NCBI GenBank assembly: GCA_964469165.1
Contig: CAYXXZ010000003.1
Coordinates: forward strand, 34,867 to 98,866
Length of the DNA stretch: 64,000 nt
Reading direction: 5' to 3'
Source of the DNA: CAYXXZ01 sp964469165
GTDB lineage: Bacteria; Pseudomonadota; Gammaproteobacteria; Pseudomonadales; Porticoccaceae
In this document: piece by piece, positions 44,293 through 53,732 of the stretch
Layout of the letters: each line of letters opens with the position of its first letter
Position numbering within the stretch: the stretch's first letter is position 1
Made by a program: the position numbers and the translations under genes
The notes under the pieces: generated by a model
What the model was told of the DNA's origin: nothing
Database searches by the model: none
The model's input: the letters and a program-made list of their open reading frames with translations, nothing else

Positions 44293-45480
44293 ATGAGTTC
44301 TCTGGCCAACAAGCGCATTCTCCTTGGCGTCAGCGGCGGCATCGCGGCCTATAAAAGTGCCGATCTGGTGCGCCGCCTTCAGGATGCCGGCGCGAGCGTA
44401 CGGGTTGCCATGACCAAGGCCGCGCAGGAGTTCATCACGCCGCTCACCATGCAGGCCCTTTCGGGCCATCAGGTACATCTCGACCTGCTCGACCCCGAGG
44501 CGGAAGCCGGTATGGGGCACATCGAACTGGCGCGCTGGGCCGACGTCGTCATCATTGCACCGGCCACGGCGGATATCATTGCGCAACTCGCCAATGGCGA
44601 GGCCGGCTCACTGCTGACCGCCACCTGCCTTGCCAGCGCAGCCCCCATCGTCATCGCACCCGCCATGAACCAGGGCATGTGGCGCAAGGAAAGCACACAG
44701 CACAACCTGCGCACCCTGCAGGCGCGCAACTTCACCATTCTCGGCCCGGCCGAGGGCAGCCAGGCCTGTGGCGATGTCGGCCCCGGTCGCATGCTCGAGC
44801 CGGCAACCATCATCGCAGGCCTCGAGCCTTTGTTTGCCACCGGCAGTCTCGCCGGCAGGAAGGTGGTGATCAGCGCCGGACCGACCCGGGAAGCGGTCGA
44901 CCCGGTTCGCTACATTTCCAATCACAGCTCCGGAAAGATGGGCTATGCCCTCGCCATGGCCGCGGCAGAGGCCGGCGCCCGCACCGTGCTCGTCTCGGGC
45001 CCCACCAACCTGGCGCCGCCGGAGCGCGTCACGACACGACAGGTCACTTCCGCGGCGCAGATGCTTGCCGCCTGCCTCGAAGAAATCGTGGACTGCGACA
45101 TTTTCATCGCCGCCGCCGCGGTCGCGGACTATCGCCCCAAGACTGTGGCCAAACAGAAGATCAAAAAGGACACGGACATCATGCATATCGAAATGGAGAA
45201 GAACCCCGACATCGTGGCGACCATCGCCGCGCTGGACAACAAACCGTTCACCGTGGGCTTCGCCGCGGAAACCAACAATATTCTGGAGCATGCGCGCGGC
45301 AAGCTCGCGCGCAAGAATCTCGATGCCATCATTGCCAATGATGTGTCCCGCGACGACATCGGCTTCAACAGCGATGACAACCAGGTGTTCTTCATCACGC
45401 GGCACAGCGAGGAAGAGCTGCCCTTGCTCGGCAAGAATCAACTGGCGCGAATTCTGATCCAGAAGTTGGCCGAGGCCTGA
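44293..45480 (+). CDS. coaBC: Bifunctional phosphopantothenoylcysteine decarboxylase/synthetase
   Basis: A 395-residue two-domain enzyme of coenzyme A synthesis. The flavin-dependent CoaC domain has LGVSGGIAAYK and the catalytic-type PAMNQGMW; the CoaB domain starts near residue 190 with SAGPTREAVDPVRYISN and includes the KIKK segment. The ATG at 44293 matches other CoaBC starts; a GTG 6 bp earlier is possible. The usual dut neighbour is missing: the next gene is algC 25 bp downstream. Confidence 0.96.
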   Translation: MSSLANKRILLGVSGGIAAYKSADLVRRLQDAGASVRVAMTKAAQEFITPLTMQALSGHQVHLDLLDPEAEAGMGHIELARWADVVIIAPATADIIAQLANGEAGSLLTATCLASAAPIVIAPAMNQGMWRKESTQHNLRTLQARNFTILGPAEGSQACGDVGPGRMLEPATIIAGLEPLFATGSLAGRKVVISAGPTREAVDPVRYISNHSSGKMGYALAMAAAEAGARTVLVSGPTNLAPPERVTTRQVTSAAQMLAACLEEIVDCDIFIAAAAVADYRPKTVAKQKIKKDTDIMHIEMEKNPDIVATIAALDNKPFTVGFAAETNNILEHARGKLARKNLDAIIANDVSRDDIGFNSDDNQVFFITRHSEEELPLLGKNQLARILIQKLAEA

Positions 45481-45505
45481 CCGACACGCCGCAGCCTTCC
45501 CGCCC

Positions 45506-47941
45506 ATGGCCGCATCTCTCGCTTCAGCCAGTCGCCTGCTCGCGGCGAAGCCGCGCTTGCCACGCTGGTGTGTCGGCGTTCTTGTGTTGCTGATGAGCAT
45601 TTTGCTCTACAGTCATGGCCAGCTGGAAACCCATCTGCTTGTCCGCCCGCATCAGAAAAACATCGAACAGGCACTGGAGGGCGCGGGAACCGCAGCACGA
45701 AATCGCCTGGACACCCAGCTCAGCAGCATCATCAGCCGCCTGGAGACCCTCAGCGCCGAGGCTCGCACCCACCACATACTCTCCCTCGAGGACAACAATC
45801 CCAGCCAGTGGGCCAACAATGCTCGCGTACTCGACACGCCGGGGCCGCGCCAGACCTGGCTCTACGACGCCCGTGCGCGCCTCCCCGAAGCCCGCCGCAT
45901 CTATTTGCTCGACCCCGGCCAGCAACTGCAACTGTTGCAGGACAATTTTGTCGCCGAGCGCCTCTACAGCAACGCGATGGGCGGCGGTGCGCCGGCGCCC
46001 ATCGCCGCCAAGGTGGAAACCTGGCGCATCTATTTCGCCCGTCCGGTTCGCGAGGCCGAGGCCATCAAGGGCGTCGTCCTGATCGAGGTGGACCCCGTCA
46101 CACTGTCCTCCGAATTGACCAAGGCGGCCGCTTTTGACGGCAGCCTGCAGCTCGTTCAGAACGTGAAGAATTTTCCATCCGGAATCGTCTTCAGCGAGGG
46201 CCGCGCCGCGCCGGGCGGCGGCATCCACAACCTGACTCTCGCCACAGGCGTGCCCGACTGGGAGCTGCGCCTGGCGGCCAGCACGACCATGATGCAGGCA
46301 CTGGCGCCGTCGCCGATCCCTTTCCATCTGCTGTTTGCCGTGCTCTGCGCCAGTGCTTTGGCGCTCGCCGGCCTGATGATTCGCAGACACCTTTATTTCC
46401 TGCAAGGCCCGCACCCCCAGCGCGCCAGCAACTACAACCCGATGGATGATCTTTTCACCGAGCGCCACCAGCGCATCCGCCTGCCAGCAGCTGCCGCAAC
46501 CCGCGCCGAAGAGCACGGCGATGAGCCGGAGCAGATTCTTCCTCCCCATGTGTTTCGCGATTACGACATCCGCGGCAAGGCCTACCTGGAGATCACCGGC
46601 GATTTTGCCGATACCCTGGGGCGGGTGCTGGGCACCATGGTGCTCGAACGCGGCGGCGATGCCCTGATCGTGTGCTGCGATGGCAGGCGCTCCAGCCCGA
46701 TATTGAAAAAGGCGCTGATCCACGGTATCGCCTCGACAGGATGCAATGTTCTCGACATCGGCGAAGGGCCGACACCCATGATGAACTTCGCCGCCGCGAC
46801 ACGCGCCGACTGCGACAACGGCGTCATGGTCACCGCCAGCCACAACCCCAAGGATGACAACGGCTTCAAGATCATCATGGGCAATCACGTGCTGAGCAGC
46901 GGCGAGATCCGCCTGCTTCACGAGCGCATGGTGCGCGGCGACTACCAAAGCGGCAGCGGTGGCCTGCGTACGGTGGATGTGCGCGACACCTATTTGCACG
47001 CCCTGACAGAAGGCGTCGCGCCACTCGCACCACTGCATGTCGCCATCGATTGCGGCAACGGGATCGCGGGCAGTATCGCACCGGCACTTTTTCGCAAGCT
47101 CGGCTGTCGCGTGGACGAGTTGTTCACCGAGGTGGACGGCGATTTTCCCAACCATCCGCCCGACCCCACCGACCCCGCCAACCTGACCAAGCTGATCGAC
47201 ACCATCGCCTACGCTCGCGCCGACATCGGGCTTGCCTTCGACGGCGACGGCGACCGCCTGGTGGCGGTCACCGGCAGCGGCAAGATCGTTTGGCCAGACC
47301 AGTTGATGATGATTTTCGCCCGCGACATTCTCGGCAAAAGCCCCGGCACGGAAATCGTCTTTGACGTGAAAAGTTCGCGTCATCTCGAAGAGCTGATTGC
47401 CAGTTACGGCGGCAAGCCGGTGATGTGGAAGACCGGTCACGCCCACACCCGCAACAAGGTGAAGGAAACCGGTGCACCGCTGGGCGGCGAATTCAGCGGC
47501 CACATTTTCTTCAATGATCGCTGGTACGGCTTCGACGATGGCCTCTATGCCGCGGTGCGGCTCCTCGAAATCCTGTCGCTGCGCGAACAGAGCCTGGACG
47601 AAATCCTCGACAGCCTGCCCCATGCGGTGAGCACGCCCGAGATCAAGATTGCCGTGCCCGACAGCGACAAGCACCGGCTCGTCGAGCAGTTGATCGAACA
47701 GTGCGATTTCGACGATGCCCGCCTGATCACCATCGATGGCCTGCGTGTCGAATACCCCTGGGGCTGGGGTCTGGTGCGCGCCTCCAACACCACCGCGGCA
47801 TTGACGCTGCGCTTCGAAGCGAACTCCCGCGAAAGTATCGACAACCTGATCGGTATTTTCGATGAACAACTCAGCACCCTGGATCCCGCACTCGCAGGCG
47901 CCTGCGCCGGGTCGGCAGGAGCGAATCTTCTGATCGGCTGA
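45506..47941 (+). CDS. algC: Phosphomannomutase/phosphoglucomutase AlgC with N-terminal membrane domain
   Basis: An 811-residue protein. The N-terminal 330 residues contain a membrane segment (VLVLLMSILLY) at about 24-36, a probable extracytoplasmic sensor-like region and a second hydrophobic segment at about 271-293. The C-terminal 460 residues are a phosphohexomutase: VFRDYDIRG, the phosphoserine loop TASHNPKDDN and the metal loop DGDGDR. Similar long AlgC proteins occur in Pseudomonas and feed polysaccharide synthesis. It starts 25 bp after coaBC, without an intervening dut. Confidence 0.93.
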   Translation: MAASLASASRLLAAKPRLPRWCVGVLVLLMSILLYSHGQLETHLLVRPHQKNIEQALEGAGTAARNRLDTQLSSIISRLETLSAEARTHHILSLEDNNPSQWANNARVLDTPGPRQTWLYDARARLPEARRIYLLDPGQQLQLLQDNFVAERLYSNAMGGGAPAPIAAKVETWRIYFARPVREAEAIKGVVLIEVDPVTLSSELTKAAAFDGSLQLVQNVKNFPSGIVFSEGRAAPGGGIHNLTLATGVPDWELRLAASTTMMQALAPSPIPFHLLFAVLCASALALAGLMIRRHLYFLQGPHPQRASNYNPMDDLFTERHQRIRLPAAAATRAEEHGDEPEQILPPHVFRDYDIRGKAYLEITGDFADTLGRVLGTMVLERGGDALIVCCDGRRSSPILKKALIHGIASTGCNVLDIGEGPTPMMNFAAATRADCDNGVMVTASHNPKDDNGFKIIMGNHVLSSGEIRLLHERMVRGDYQSGSGGLRTVDVRDTYLHALTEGVAPLAPLHVAIDCGNGIAGSIAPALFRKLGCRVDELFTEVDGDFPNHPPDPTDPANLTKLIDTIAYARADIGLAFDGDGDRLVAVTGSGKIVWPDQLMMIFARDILGKSPGTEIVFDVKSSRHLEELIASYGGKPVMWKTGHAHTRNKVKETGAPLGGEFSGHIFFNDRWYGFDDGLYAAVRLLEILSLREQSLDEILDSLPHAVSTPEIKIAVPDSDKHRLVEQLIEQCDFDDARLITIDGLRVEYPWGWGLVRASNTTAALTLRFEANSRESIDNLIGIFDEQLSTLDPALAGACAGSAGANLLIG

Positions 47942-47970
47942 ACACCGCAGTCGCAAGGTAATTGGCCTCC

Positions 47971-48031
47971 TGTAGGAGCTTGCCTGCAAGCGACCCCCAC
48001 CGAAATTGTCGCCTGCAGGCAGGCTTCTACA
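47971..48031. repeat. REPIN (two inverted REP palindromes)
   Basis: TGTAGGAGCTTGCCTGCAAG faces GCCTGCAGGCAGGCTTCTAC across a 13-base spacer. It lies between algC and argB and could act as a hairpin at the end of algC. Confidence 0.8.
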
Positions 48032-48191
48032 AAATCTTCGCCTTTGTCCTTCGCTGTGAGGGCGCTACCCAGGGCGTAAAGGCTTTCATGCCTTCGCCTC
48101 GCATCTGGCAAGAAGCAGGTGTGCGGGCCGGCACCAAAGACAGTAGAATGGCCCCTCGTTTTTGGCCCTATCTCCAGGAGTGACGAAATTC

Positions 48192-49097
48192 ATGTCCCTG
48201 TCCCGTCTCGACGCCCTGAACACCGCCAGCGTGCTCACTGAGGCCCTGCCCTATATCCAGAAATTCACCGGCAAGACCGTGGTGGTCAAGTTCGGCGGCA
48301 ACGCCATGGAAGGTGAAGAGCTCAAACGCAACTTCGCTCGCGACGTGGTACTGATGAAACTGGTGGGCATGAATCCGGTGGTGGTGCATGGCGGCGGACC
48401 GCAGATCGCCGAATTGCTCAAGGCGCTGGAGATCGAATCCGAGTTCGTGGACGGCCTGCGTGTCACCGACAGCAGAACCATGGACGTGGTCGAGATGGTG
48501 CTGGGCGCGTCGGTCAACAAGGAAATCGTCAACCTGATCAACCACGCGGGTGGCAAGGCGATCGGGCTCACCGGCAAGGACGGCCAGTTGCTGATGGCAA
48601 AAAAACTGACGGTCAGCCGCAAGACGCCAGACCTGGAGGTGCCCGAGATCATCGATATCGGCCACGTCGGTGAGGTGGTGCACGTCAACGTGGCGGTGAT
48701 CGACATGCTCACCGCCGGCAATTTCATTCCCGTCATCGCCCCCATCGGGGTGGACGCCGAAGGCAACGCCTACAACATCAACGCCGACCTCGTCGCCGGC
48801 AAGGTGGCGGAATTTCTCAAGGCCGAGAAACTCGTGCTGCTCACCAACGTCGCCGGCCTTCAGGACAAAAATGGCAACGTTCTCACCGGCCTGTCCACGG
48901 CCGAGGTCGACGCCCTGATCGCCGACGGCACCATCTACGGCGGCATGCTGCCGAAGATTCGCTGCGCCCTGGATGCGGTCAAGGGTGGCGTGAGAAGCGC
49001 CCATATCCTCGACGGCCGCGTACAGCACGCCGTGCTGCTGGAAATATTCACCGATGACGGCGTGGGCACACTGATTACCAATCAAGGCGATCAATAG
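48192..49097 (+). CDS. argB: Acetylglutamate kinase
   Basis: A 301-residue kinase of arginine synthesis. Motifs: VVKFGGNAMEGEEL for phosphate binding, VVHGGGPQI and NADLVAGKVAEFL near the C-terminus. The start at 48192 gives MSLSRLDALNTASVLTEALP, like Pseudomonas ArgB; AGGAGTG lies about 11 bp upstream. A TAGAAT hexamer at 48144 may be a -10 box. Confidence 0.96.
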   Translation: MSLSRLDALNTASVLTEALPYIQKFTGKTVVVKFGGNAMEGEELKRNFARDVVLMKLVGMNPVVVHGGGPQIAELLKALEIESEFVDGLRVTDSRTMDVVEMVLGASVNKEIVNLINHAGGKAIGLTGKDGQLLMAKKLTVSRKTPDLEVPEIIDIGHVGEVVHVNVAVIDMLTAGNFIPVIAPIGVDAEGNAYNINADLVAGKVAEFLKAEKLVLLTNVAGLQDKNGNVLTGLSTAEVDALIADGTIYGGMLPKIRCALDAVKGGVRSAHILDGRVQHAVLLEIFTDDGVGTLITNQGDQ

Positions 49098-49101
49098 CAT
49101 C

Positions 49102-49695
49102 GTGGCTGGCAAGGAAAATACGCTGTCGCGGCGCGACGAAATTCTTCAGGCGCTGGCGAAGATGCTCGAAGCCTCGACCAGCGAGCGCATCACCACCGCG
49201 GCACTGGCGCGGGAAGTGGGTGTTTCGGAAGCGGCGCTTTATCGCCACTTCCCCAGCAAGGCGCGCATGTACGAAGAGCTGCTGGCATTCGCTGAAGAGA
49301 CGTTGTTTTCCAACATCAAAGCCGTTACCGCCAGCGAGGAAAGCACCGCCAACACATGCGGCACGATTCTGCTGGTGGTTTTGACCTTTGGCGAACGCAA
49401 CCCGGGAATCACCCGGCTGCTGTGCGGCGATGCCCTGCACGGCGAAAAACCGCGCCTGCACAACCGTGCCGGGCACATCTTCGAGCGCCTCGAGTCGGAG
49501 ATCAAGCAGGTCATACGCCTCGGTGAAGTGCGGGAAGGGCTGGTACCCGGCCTGCCTCCCGGCCAGTGCGCCAGTCTCATGATCAATCTTGTCGAAGGCA
49601 GGCTGCGGCGCTACGTGCGCAGCCAGTATCGCCACTTGCCGAGCACGGACTGGGAACAGCACTGGCCCGTCGTTGCGAGCGGGATTTTTCCCTGA
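49102..49695 (+). CDS. slmA: Nucleoid occlusion factor SlmA
   Basis: A 197-residue TetR-fold protein that binds DNA sites on the chromosome and blocks FtsZ assembly over the nucleoid. The DNA-binding part (SRRDEILQALAKMLEAS, then GVSEAALYRHFPSKARMYEEL) matches SlmA of enterobacteria closely. The start is a GTG 4 bp after the argB stop. The gene order argB-slmA-pyrE is conserved. Confidence 0.93.
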   Translation: MAGKENTLSRRDEILQALAKMLEASTSERITTAALAREVGVSEAALYRHFPSKARMYEELLAFAEETLFSNIKAVTASEESTANTCGTILLVVLTFGERNPGITRLLCGDALHGEKPRLHNRAGHIFERLESEIKQVIRLGEVREGLVPGLPPGQCASLMINLVEGRLRRYVRSQYRHLPSTDWEQHWPVVASGIFP

Positions 49696-49729
49696 CCAAG
49701 TGAATCAGGCATGCTCGTGAGCCGATCAA

Positions 49730-50467
49730 TCAGGGCTCGCTCTCCTCCGACCTGATGGACGAGCCGAGCTCCGGACGCAACACCTTCAGCCGTGCGGCAT
49801 GACGCTCATACCTGTCCATCACGTCGCGGTACTGCGCCTGGCGCTCCACCAATTGCTGCTGGGCGTGGCGTTTCTGCGCGTCGAGCTCCGCCAGCACCTG
49901 GGTCAGCGATTCCGGCGGCGTCTGGCCGCTGGCCTGATACCCGGCGGCGCGCTCCTTCACCTCTTCCTCGCGCCGCGTATAGTCCATGATGTTGGATTTG
50001 AGAACGCTGATTTCACGCTCCACCAACTGCAGGCGCCTGGTGCGCGCACGGGCGACATCTTCCAATGAACTGTAGGTGCGCAAAATGAAGGCATCGAGTT
50101 TTTCCTGCTCTTCGCGCGCCTCGATCTGTTCCGGGGTCAGCTCCGCCTCGGTGCGCGCCGGCACATGTTTGATCAGGCGCCCATTGGCCGAGAGGATGTC
50201 GTAGCCCTTGTCGGCATATTCGGGCGGAATCGAAAAATCGATGACCGGATTGCCCTCGGCATTGCGATAACGGTACAGCGCGCCATCGATGACATCGCCC
50301 TCCTCGCGCGGCTGTACTGCGAGCAGGGGGCCGCTGAAAAAGGTGGCAAGCGCAATGGCCGCAACGATAGTCAGGATGCGCCGCTGGTGCGAGATGGATG
50401 ACGCTGCGATGCCGGGCGTGGATTCCGACATCGATGACACGTCAGGAAACTTCCACCGGGTACGCAT
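49730..50467 (-). CDS. DUF4124-domain protein with coiled coil
   Basis: A 245-residue protein with an N-terminal hydrophobic segment (ILTIVAAIALATFFSGPLLA) that may be a signal anchor. Residues 55-90 form a DUF4124-like domain (DGALYRYRNAEGNPVIDF), and residues 110-220 are a charged coiled coil. The location is probably periplasmic. Neither candidate ATG, at 50467 or at 50431, has a clear ribosome-binding site, so the N-terminus is uncertain. Function unknown. Confidence 0.75.
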   Translation of the reverse strand: MRTRWKFPDVSSMSESTPGIAASSISHQRRILTIVAAIALATFFSGPLLAVQPREEGDVIDGALYRYRNAEGNPVIDFSIPPEYADKGYDILSANGRLIKHVPARTEAELTPEQIEAREEQEKLDAFILRTYSSLEDVARARTRRLQLVEREISVLKSNIMDYTRREEEVKERAAGYQASGQTPPESLTQVLAELDAQKRHAQQQLVERQAQYRDVMDRYERHAARLKVLRPELGSSIRSEESEP

Positions 50468-50470
50468 GTC

Positions 50471-51112
50471 TCATACGCCATATTTGCTGCGGTAGGCCCG
50501 GATGGCGTCGAGCGTGGCCTCATTGTTTTTCTGTTCTTCCAGATAGCCAATAATGTGATCAAGCGTGACGATACCGATGACGGGAACCCCGTACTCTTCC
50601 TCGACCTCCTGGATGGCGGAAAGATCGCCTTGGCCTTTTTCCTTGCGGTCGAGGCCGATCAAGACACCCGCGGGCTGCGCATCCTGGGAGCCGATAATGG
50701 CCATGACTTCGCGAATGGCAGTGCCGGCAGTGATCACGTCGTCGATGATCAACACGCGGCCCGTCATGGGCGCACCCACCAGCGTGCCACCCTCGCCGTG
50801 ATCCTTGGCTTCCTTGCGATTGAAGCAATAGGGCACATCGCGGTCGTGATAGTGGGCCAGCGCAACTGCCGTGGCGGCCACCAGGGGAATACCCTTGTAG
50901 GCGGGGCCGAACAGCACGTCGAACTCGACATCCGCGGCCACGATGGCGTCTGCATAGCAGCGACCCAATGCCGCCAACGCCGCGCCGGAACAAAATTTGC
51001 CCGCATTGAAGAAATAAGGGCTCACTCGTCCGGATTTCAGGGTAAACTCACCAAACCTGAGTGCATCGACCCTGAGCGCCAGCTCTACGAAGCGGCGTTG
51101 GTGTGCTTGCAT
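50471..51112 (-). CDS. pyrE: Orotate phosphoribosyltransferase
   Basis: A 213-residue enzyme of pyrimidine synthesis, converting orotate and PRPP to OMP. The PRPP motif VLIIDDVITAGTAIRE is intact, as are YCFNRKEAKDHGEGG and the N-terminal MQAHQRRFVELALRV. The start at 51112 is preceded by GGGAAAAG. It is divergent from crc, as in Pseudomonas. Confidence 0.97.
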   Translation of the reverse strand: MQAHQRRFVELALRVDALRFGEFTLKSGRVSPYFFNAGKFCSGAALAALGRCYADAIVAADVEFDVLFGPAYKGIPLVAATAVALAHYHDRDVPYCFNRKEAKDHGEGGTLVGAPMTGRVLIIDDVITAGTAIREVMAIIGSQDAQPAGVLIGLDRKEKGQGDLSAIQEVEEEYGVPVIGIVTLDHIIGYLEEQKNNEATLDAIRAYRSKYGV

Positions 51113-51204
51113 TGTCTTTTCCCAATCACATTTATGACTGTGGCCGGATTTCTTAATCCGCCAACGGTCGGTTATCATACACGCTCTCAAATCAAGGGGC
51201 TAAC

Positions 51205-51981
51205 ATGAGAATCATCAGTCTTTCTGTTGACGGCATTTACCAGGCCTCCCATCGCGGCCTGTTCGACTGGCTTGCCAGCCAGGATGCGGACGTCATCTGC
51301 CTGCAGGATCTGCGCGCGCAGGAGCCAGAAATCGCTGACCGGGAAGAATTCACACTTCCCGATTACTACGCCTATTATTTTGATTCCCCCAAACCCCACA
51401 CCAACGGGGTAGCGATCTACACCCGCCAGCCTCCCAAGGCCATCGTTTTCGGCTTTGGCCTGCCCAGCTGCGAGGACATGGATGGTCGCTACCTGCAAGC
51501 GGATTTCGAAAACATCAGCGTCGGCTCGCTGCTCGCGCCCGCGGGCGTGGTGGGCGAACCCAGCCAACAGGTGAAAGACACCTTCTTTCAGGAACTGCAG
51601 GCGCACCTCGACAAGATTTCGCGCAAGAAGCGCAAATACATCATGTGCGGCAATTGGCAGATTGCCCACGGCGAACTCGATATCGAAAACCCGGACGCCC
51701 ACCTGTCGGAATCCGGCTTCCTGCCTCACGAGCGCCAGTGGCTCGATCAGGTTTACGATGACGTCGGCTATGCCGACGCCTTCCGCCGCGGCAACACCGA
51801 CAGCGACGAATTCAGCTGGTGGCCTTCCGGCGTGATGGGCAAAGGCGACGGCTGGCGCACCGACCTGCACATCGTTTCACGGGATCTGGTCCGCTTCGTG
51901 GAATACGCGGTCATGTACAAAGCCAATGCGTTCTCCAGCCACGCACCGGTCATCGTCGATTACGATATCGAAGAATTCTGA
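51205..51981 (+). CDS. crc: Crc-like catabolite repression control protein
   Basis: A 258-residue member of the exonuclease III/EEP fold, close in layout to Pseudomonas Crc. The residue following the conserved CLQ is aspartate (CLQDLRA) as in Crc, in place of the catalytic glutamate of exonuclease III; the GDxN loop is replaced by GNWQIAH and the active-site SDHxP by SSHAPVIVDYD. The protein is therefore expected to have no nuclease activity. Crc works with Hfq to repress translation of catabolic genes. The location beside pyrE supports this naming over exonuclease III. Confidence 0.88.
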   Translation: MRIISLSVDGIYQASHRGLFDWLASQDADVICLQDLRAQEPEIADREEFTLPDYYAYYFDSPKPHTNGVAIYTRQPPKAIVFGFGLPSCEDMDGRYLQADFENISVGSLLAPAGVVGEPSQQVKDTFFQELQAHLDKISRKKRKYIMCGNWQIAHGELDIENPDAHLSESGFLPHERQWLDQVYDDVGYADAFRRGNTDSDEFSWWPSGVMGKGDGWRTDLHIVSRDLVRFVEYAVMYKANAFSSHAPVIVDYDIEEF

Positions 51982-51990
51982 AGCCACTGC

Positions 51991-52015
51991 GGTTCCCACG
52001 TTCGACGTGGGAACC
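51991..52015. terminator. Hairpin between convergent crc and rph
   Basis: An 11-bp perfect stem (GGTTCCCACGT with ACGTGGGAACC) with a TCG loop. The tail is only moderately T-rich, so it is a likely but not certain terminator. Confidence 0.5.
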
Positions 52016-52039
52016 ACCTTCCTTCCAGCAACGCCCCGC

Positions 52040-52765
52040 TTACAGCTTCTGCGCCAGCGCCATTTTCTGCACCTTGACCAAATCGCCGATACCGCGCTTG
52101 GCGAGCGTCATCATCGCCGAGAATTCCTCATCGGAAAATGGTGCGCCCTCGGCGGTGCCCTGCACCTCGATGAAACCACCCGCCTCGTTCATCACCACGT
52201 TCATGTCCGTCTCGGCATTGGAGTCCTCGGCGTAATCGAGGTCCAGCACCGGCACGCCGTTGAACATGCCCACCGACACGGAAGCAACCATGTGCTGCAA
52301 CGGGTTTTCCTTGAGCTTGCGTCTCACCACGACGTGGGAAATGGCATCCGCCAGCGCCACACAGGCGCCGGTGATGGACGCCGTGCGGGTGCCGCCATCT
52401 GCCTGAATCACATCGCAATCCACGGTGATGGTCACCTCGCCGAGTTTCTTCAGATCCACGGCCGAACGCAGTGAACGACCGATGAGGCGCTGGATTTCCT
52501 GCGTCCTTCCACCCTGCTTGCCACGCGCCGCCTCCCTGTCCATGCGACTGTTGGTGGAGCGGGGCAGCATACCGTACTCCGCCGTGACCCAACCCTGGCC
52601 CTTGCCCCTGAGAAAGCGCGGCACGGAGTCCTCCACGCTGGCGGTGCAGATCACCTTGGTATCGCCGAACTCGACCAGCACCGAACCCTCGGCGTGCTTG
52701 GTGTAGTTGCGCGCGATGCGCACGAGGCGAAGTTGTTCAGGGCGGCGGCCGCTGGGACGGGTCAT
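52040..52765 (-). CDS. rph: Ribonuclease PH
   Basis: A 241-residue phosphorolytic 3'-5' exoribonuclease that trims tRNA precursors. Family markers: RPSGRRPEQLR, the GKGQGWVTAEYGMLPRST segment, and VDCDVIQADGGTRTASITG. The start at 52765 has AAGGAAAA upstream; an ATG seven codons earlier is less likely. It is divergent from yicC, as usual. Confidence 0.97.
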   Translation of the reverse strand: MTRPSGRRPEQLRLVRIARNYTKHAEGSVLVEFGDTKVICTASVEDSVPRFLRGKGQGWVTAEYGMLPRSTNSRMDREAARGKQGGRTQEIQRLIGRSLRSAVDLKKLGEVTITVDCDVIQADGGTRTASITGACVALADAISHVVVRRKLKENPLQHMVASVSVGMFNGVPVLDLDYAEDSNAETDMNVVMNEAGGFIEVQGTAEGAPFSDEEFSAMMTLAKRGIGDLVKVQKMALAQKL

Positions 52766-52868
52766 GCGATTTTCCTTGGAGTGCAAAAAGAGGCGGTATT
52801 GTACTCAATATCCAATAGCGCGTTTGCACCTGTTAAAATGAAAGCCCTTTTTCAATATGGCAAGTCCG

Positions 52869-53732
52869 ATGGCTCGCAGCATGACCGCCTTTGCCCGCGC
52901 TTCTCGACAGGAAGAATGGGGCACCCTGACCTGGGAAATCCGCTCGGTCAACCACCGCTATCTGGAGCCCGGATTTCGTATGCCGGACACTCTGCGCGAC
53001 CTGGAAATGGCGCTGCGGGAAACGCTGCGCACCAAGCTCAATCGCGGCAAGGTCGACTGCTACCTTCAGCTCAATCTCAAGCGCGAGCTGGACGGTCTTG
53101 GCGTAAACACCACCGCCGCCCGGCAGTACATCGATGCGGCGCGGACCATCGCCGCGCTGATGGAGAACCCCGCCTCCCTGTCGCCCCTGGAAATTCTCGA
53201 GCGCCCCGGTGTGCTGGAAGAACGGGAAGTCGACAGCGACGCCCTCAAACAGGCGACCTTGAGCCTGTTCGCCACAGCCGTCGATCAACTGCTGGAAGGC
53301 CGCGCCGTGGAAGGCGCCAAGCTCGCCGATTTCCTGCGCCAGCGCATCGCCGGCATCCGCACCCAGACCGCCAAGGTCCGCGGCCTGCTGCCGCAGATTC
53401 TCGCCGCCCAGAAACAACGCCTTCGCGACAAGACCCAGGACCTGCAACTCGAACTGGATCCTGAACGCCTCGAGCAGGAAATCGTCATTCTGGCCCAGAA
53501 AGCCGATGTGGACGAAGAACTCGACCGCCTCGACGCCCACCTCAAGGAAATCGAACAGGTACTGAAACGCAAGGAACCCATCGGGCGCCGCCTGGATTTC
53601 CTCATGCAGGAACTCAACCGCGAGGCGAACACCCTGTCATCCAAATCCATCGCCCTGGATACCACACAATCCGCAGTGGAGCTGAAGGTATTGATCGAGC
53701 AGATGCGGGAGCAGATTCAAAACATTGAATAG
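52869..53732 (+). CDS. yicC: YicC-family endoribonuclease
   Basis: A 287-residue protein. The N-terminal RSMTAFARA, WEIRSVNHRYLE and RGKVDC segments and the C-terminal GRRLDFLMQELNREANTLSSKS are the two conserved YicC blocks. YicC has been reported to be an endoribonuclease acting on small RNAs in E. coli. The start at 52869 matches the E. coli protein (MIRSMTAYAR); an ATG 12 bp upstream is possible. An inverted repeat with AAAAAAGCAAC and GTTGCTTTTT arms at 53775-53831 may be its terminator. Confidence 0.93.
   Translation: MARSMTAFARASRQEEWGTLTWEIRSVNHRYLEPGFRMPDTLRDLEMALRETLRTKLNRGKVDCYLQLNLKRELDGLGVNTTAARQYIDAARTIAALMENPASLSPLEILERPGVLEEREVDSDALKQATLSLFATAVDQLLEGRAVEGAKLADFLRQRIAGIRTQTAKVRGLLPQILAAQKQRLRDKTQDLQLELDPERLEQEIVILAQKADVDEELDRLDAHLKEIEQVLKRKEPIGRRLDFLMQELNREANTLSSKSIALDTTQSAVELKVLIEQMREQIQNIE

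Noticed and set aside
45524..47989. 821-codon open frame antisense to algC
   Set aside because: It is a shadow of the high-GC coding strand with no recognisable domain.
51205..51981. Annotation as active exonuclease III
   Set aside because: Key catalytic residues are replaced as in Crc, and the gene is next to pyrE as in Pseudomonas.
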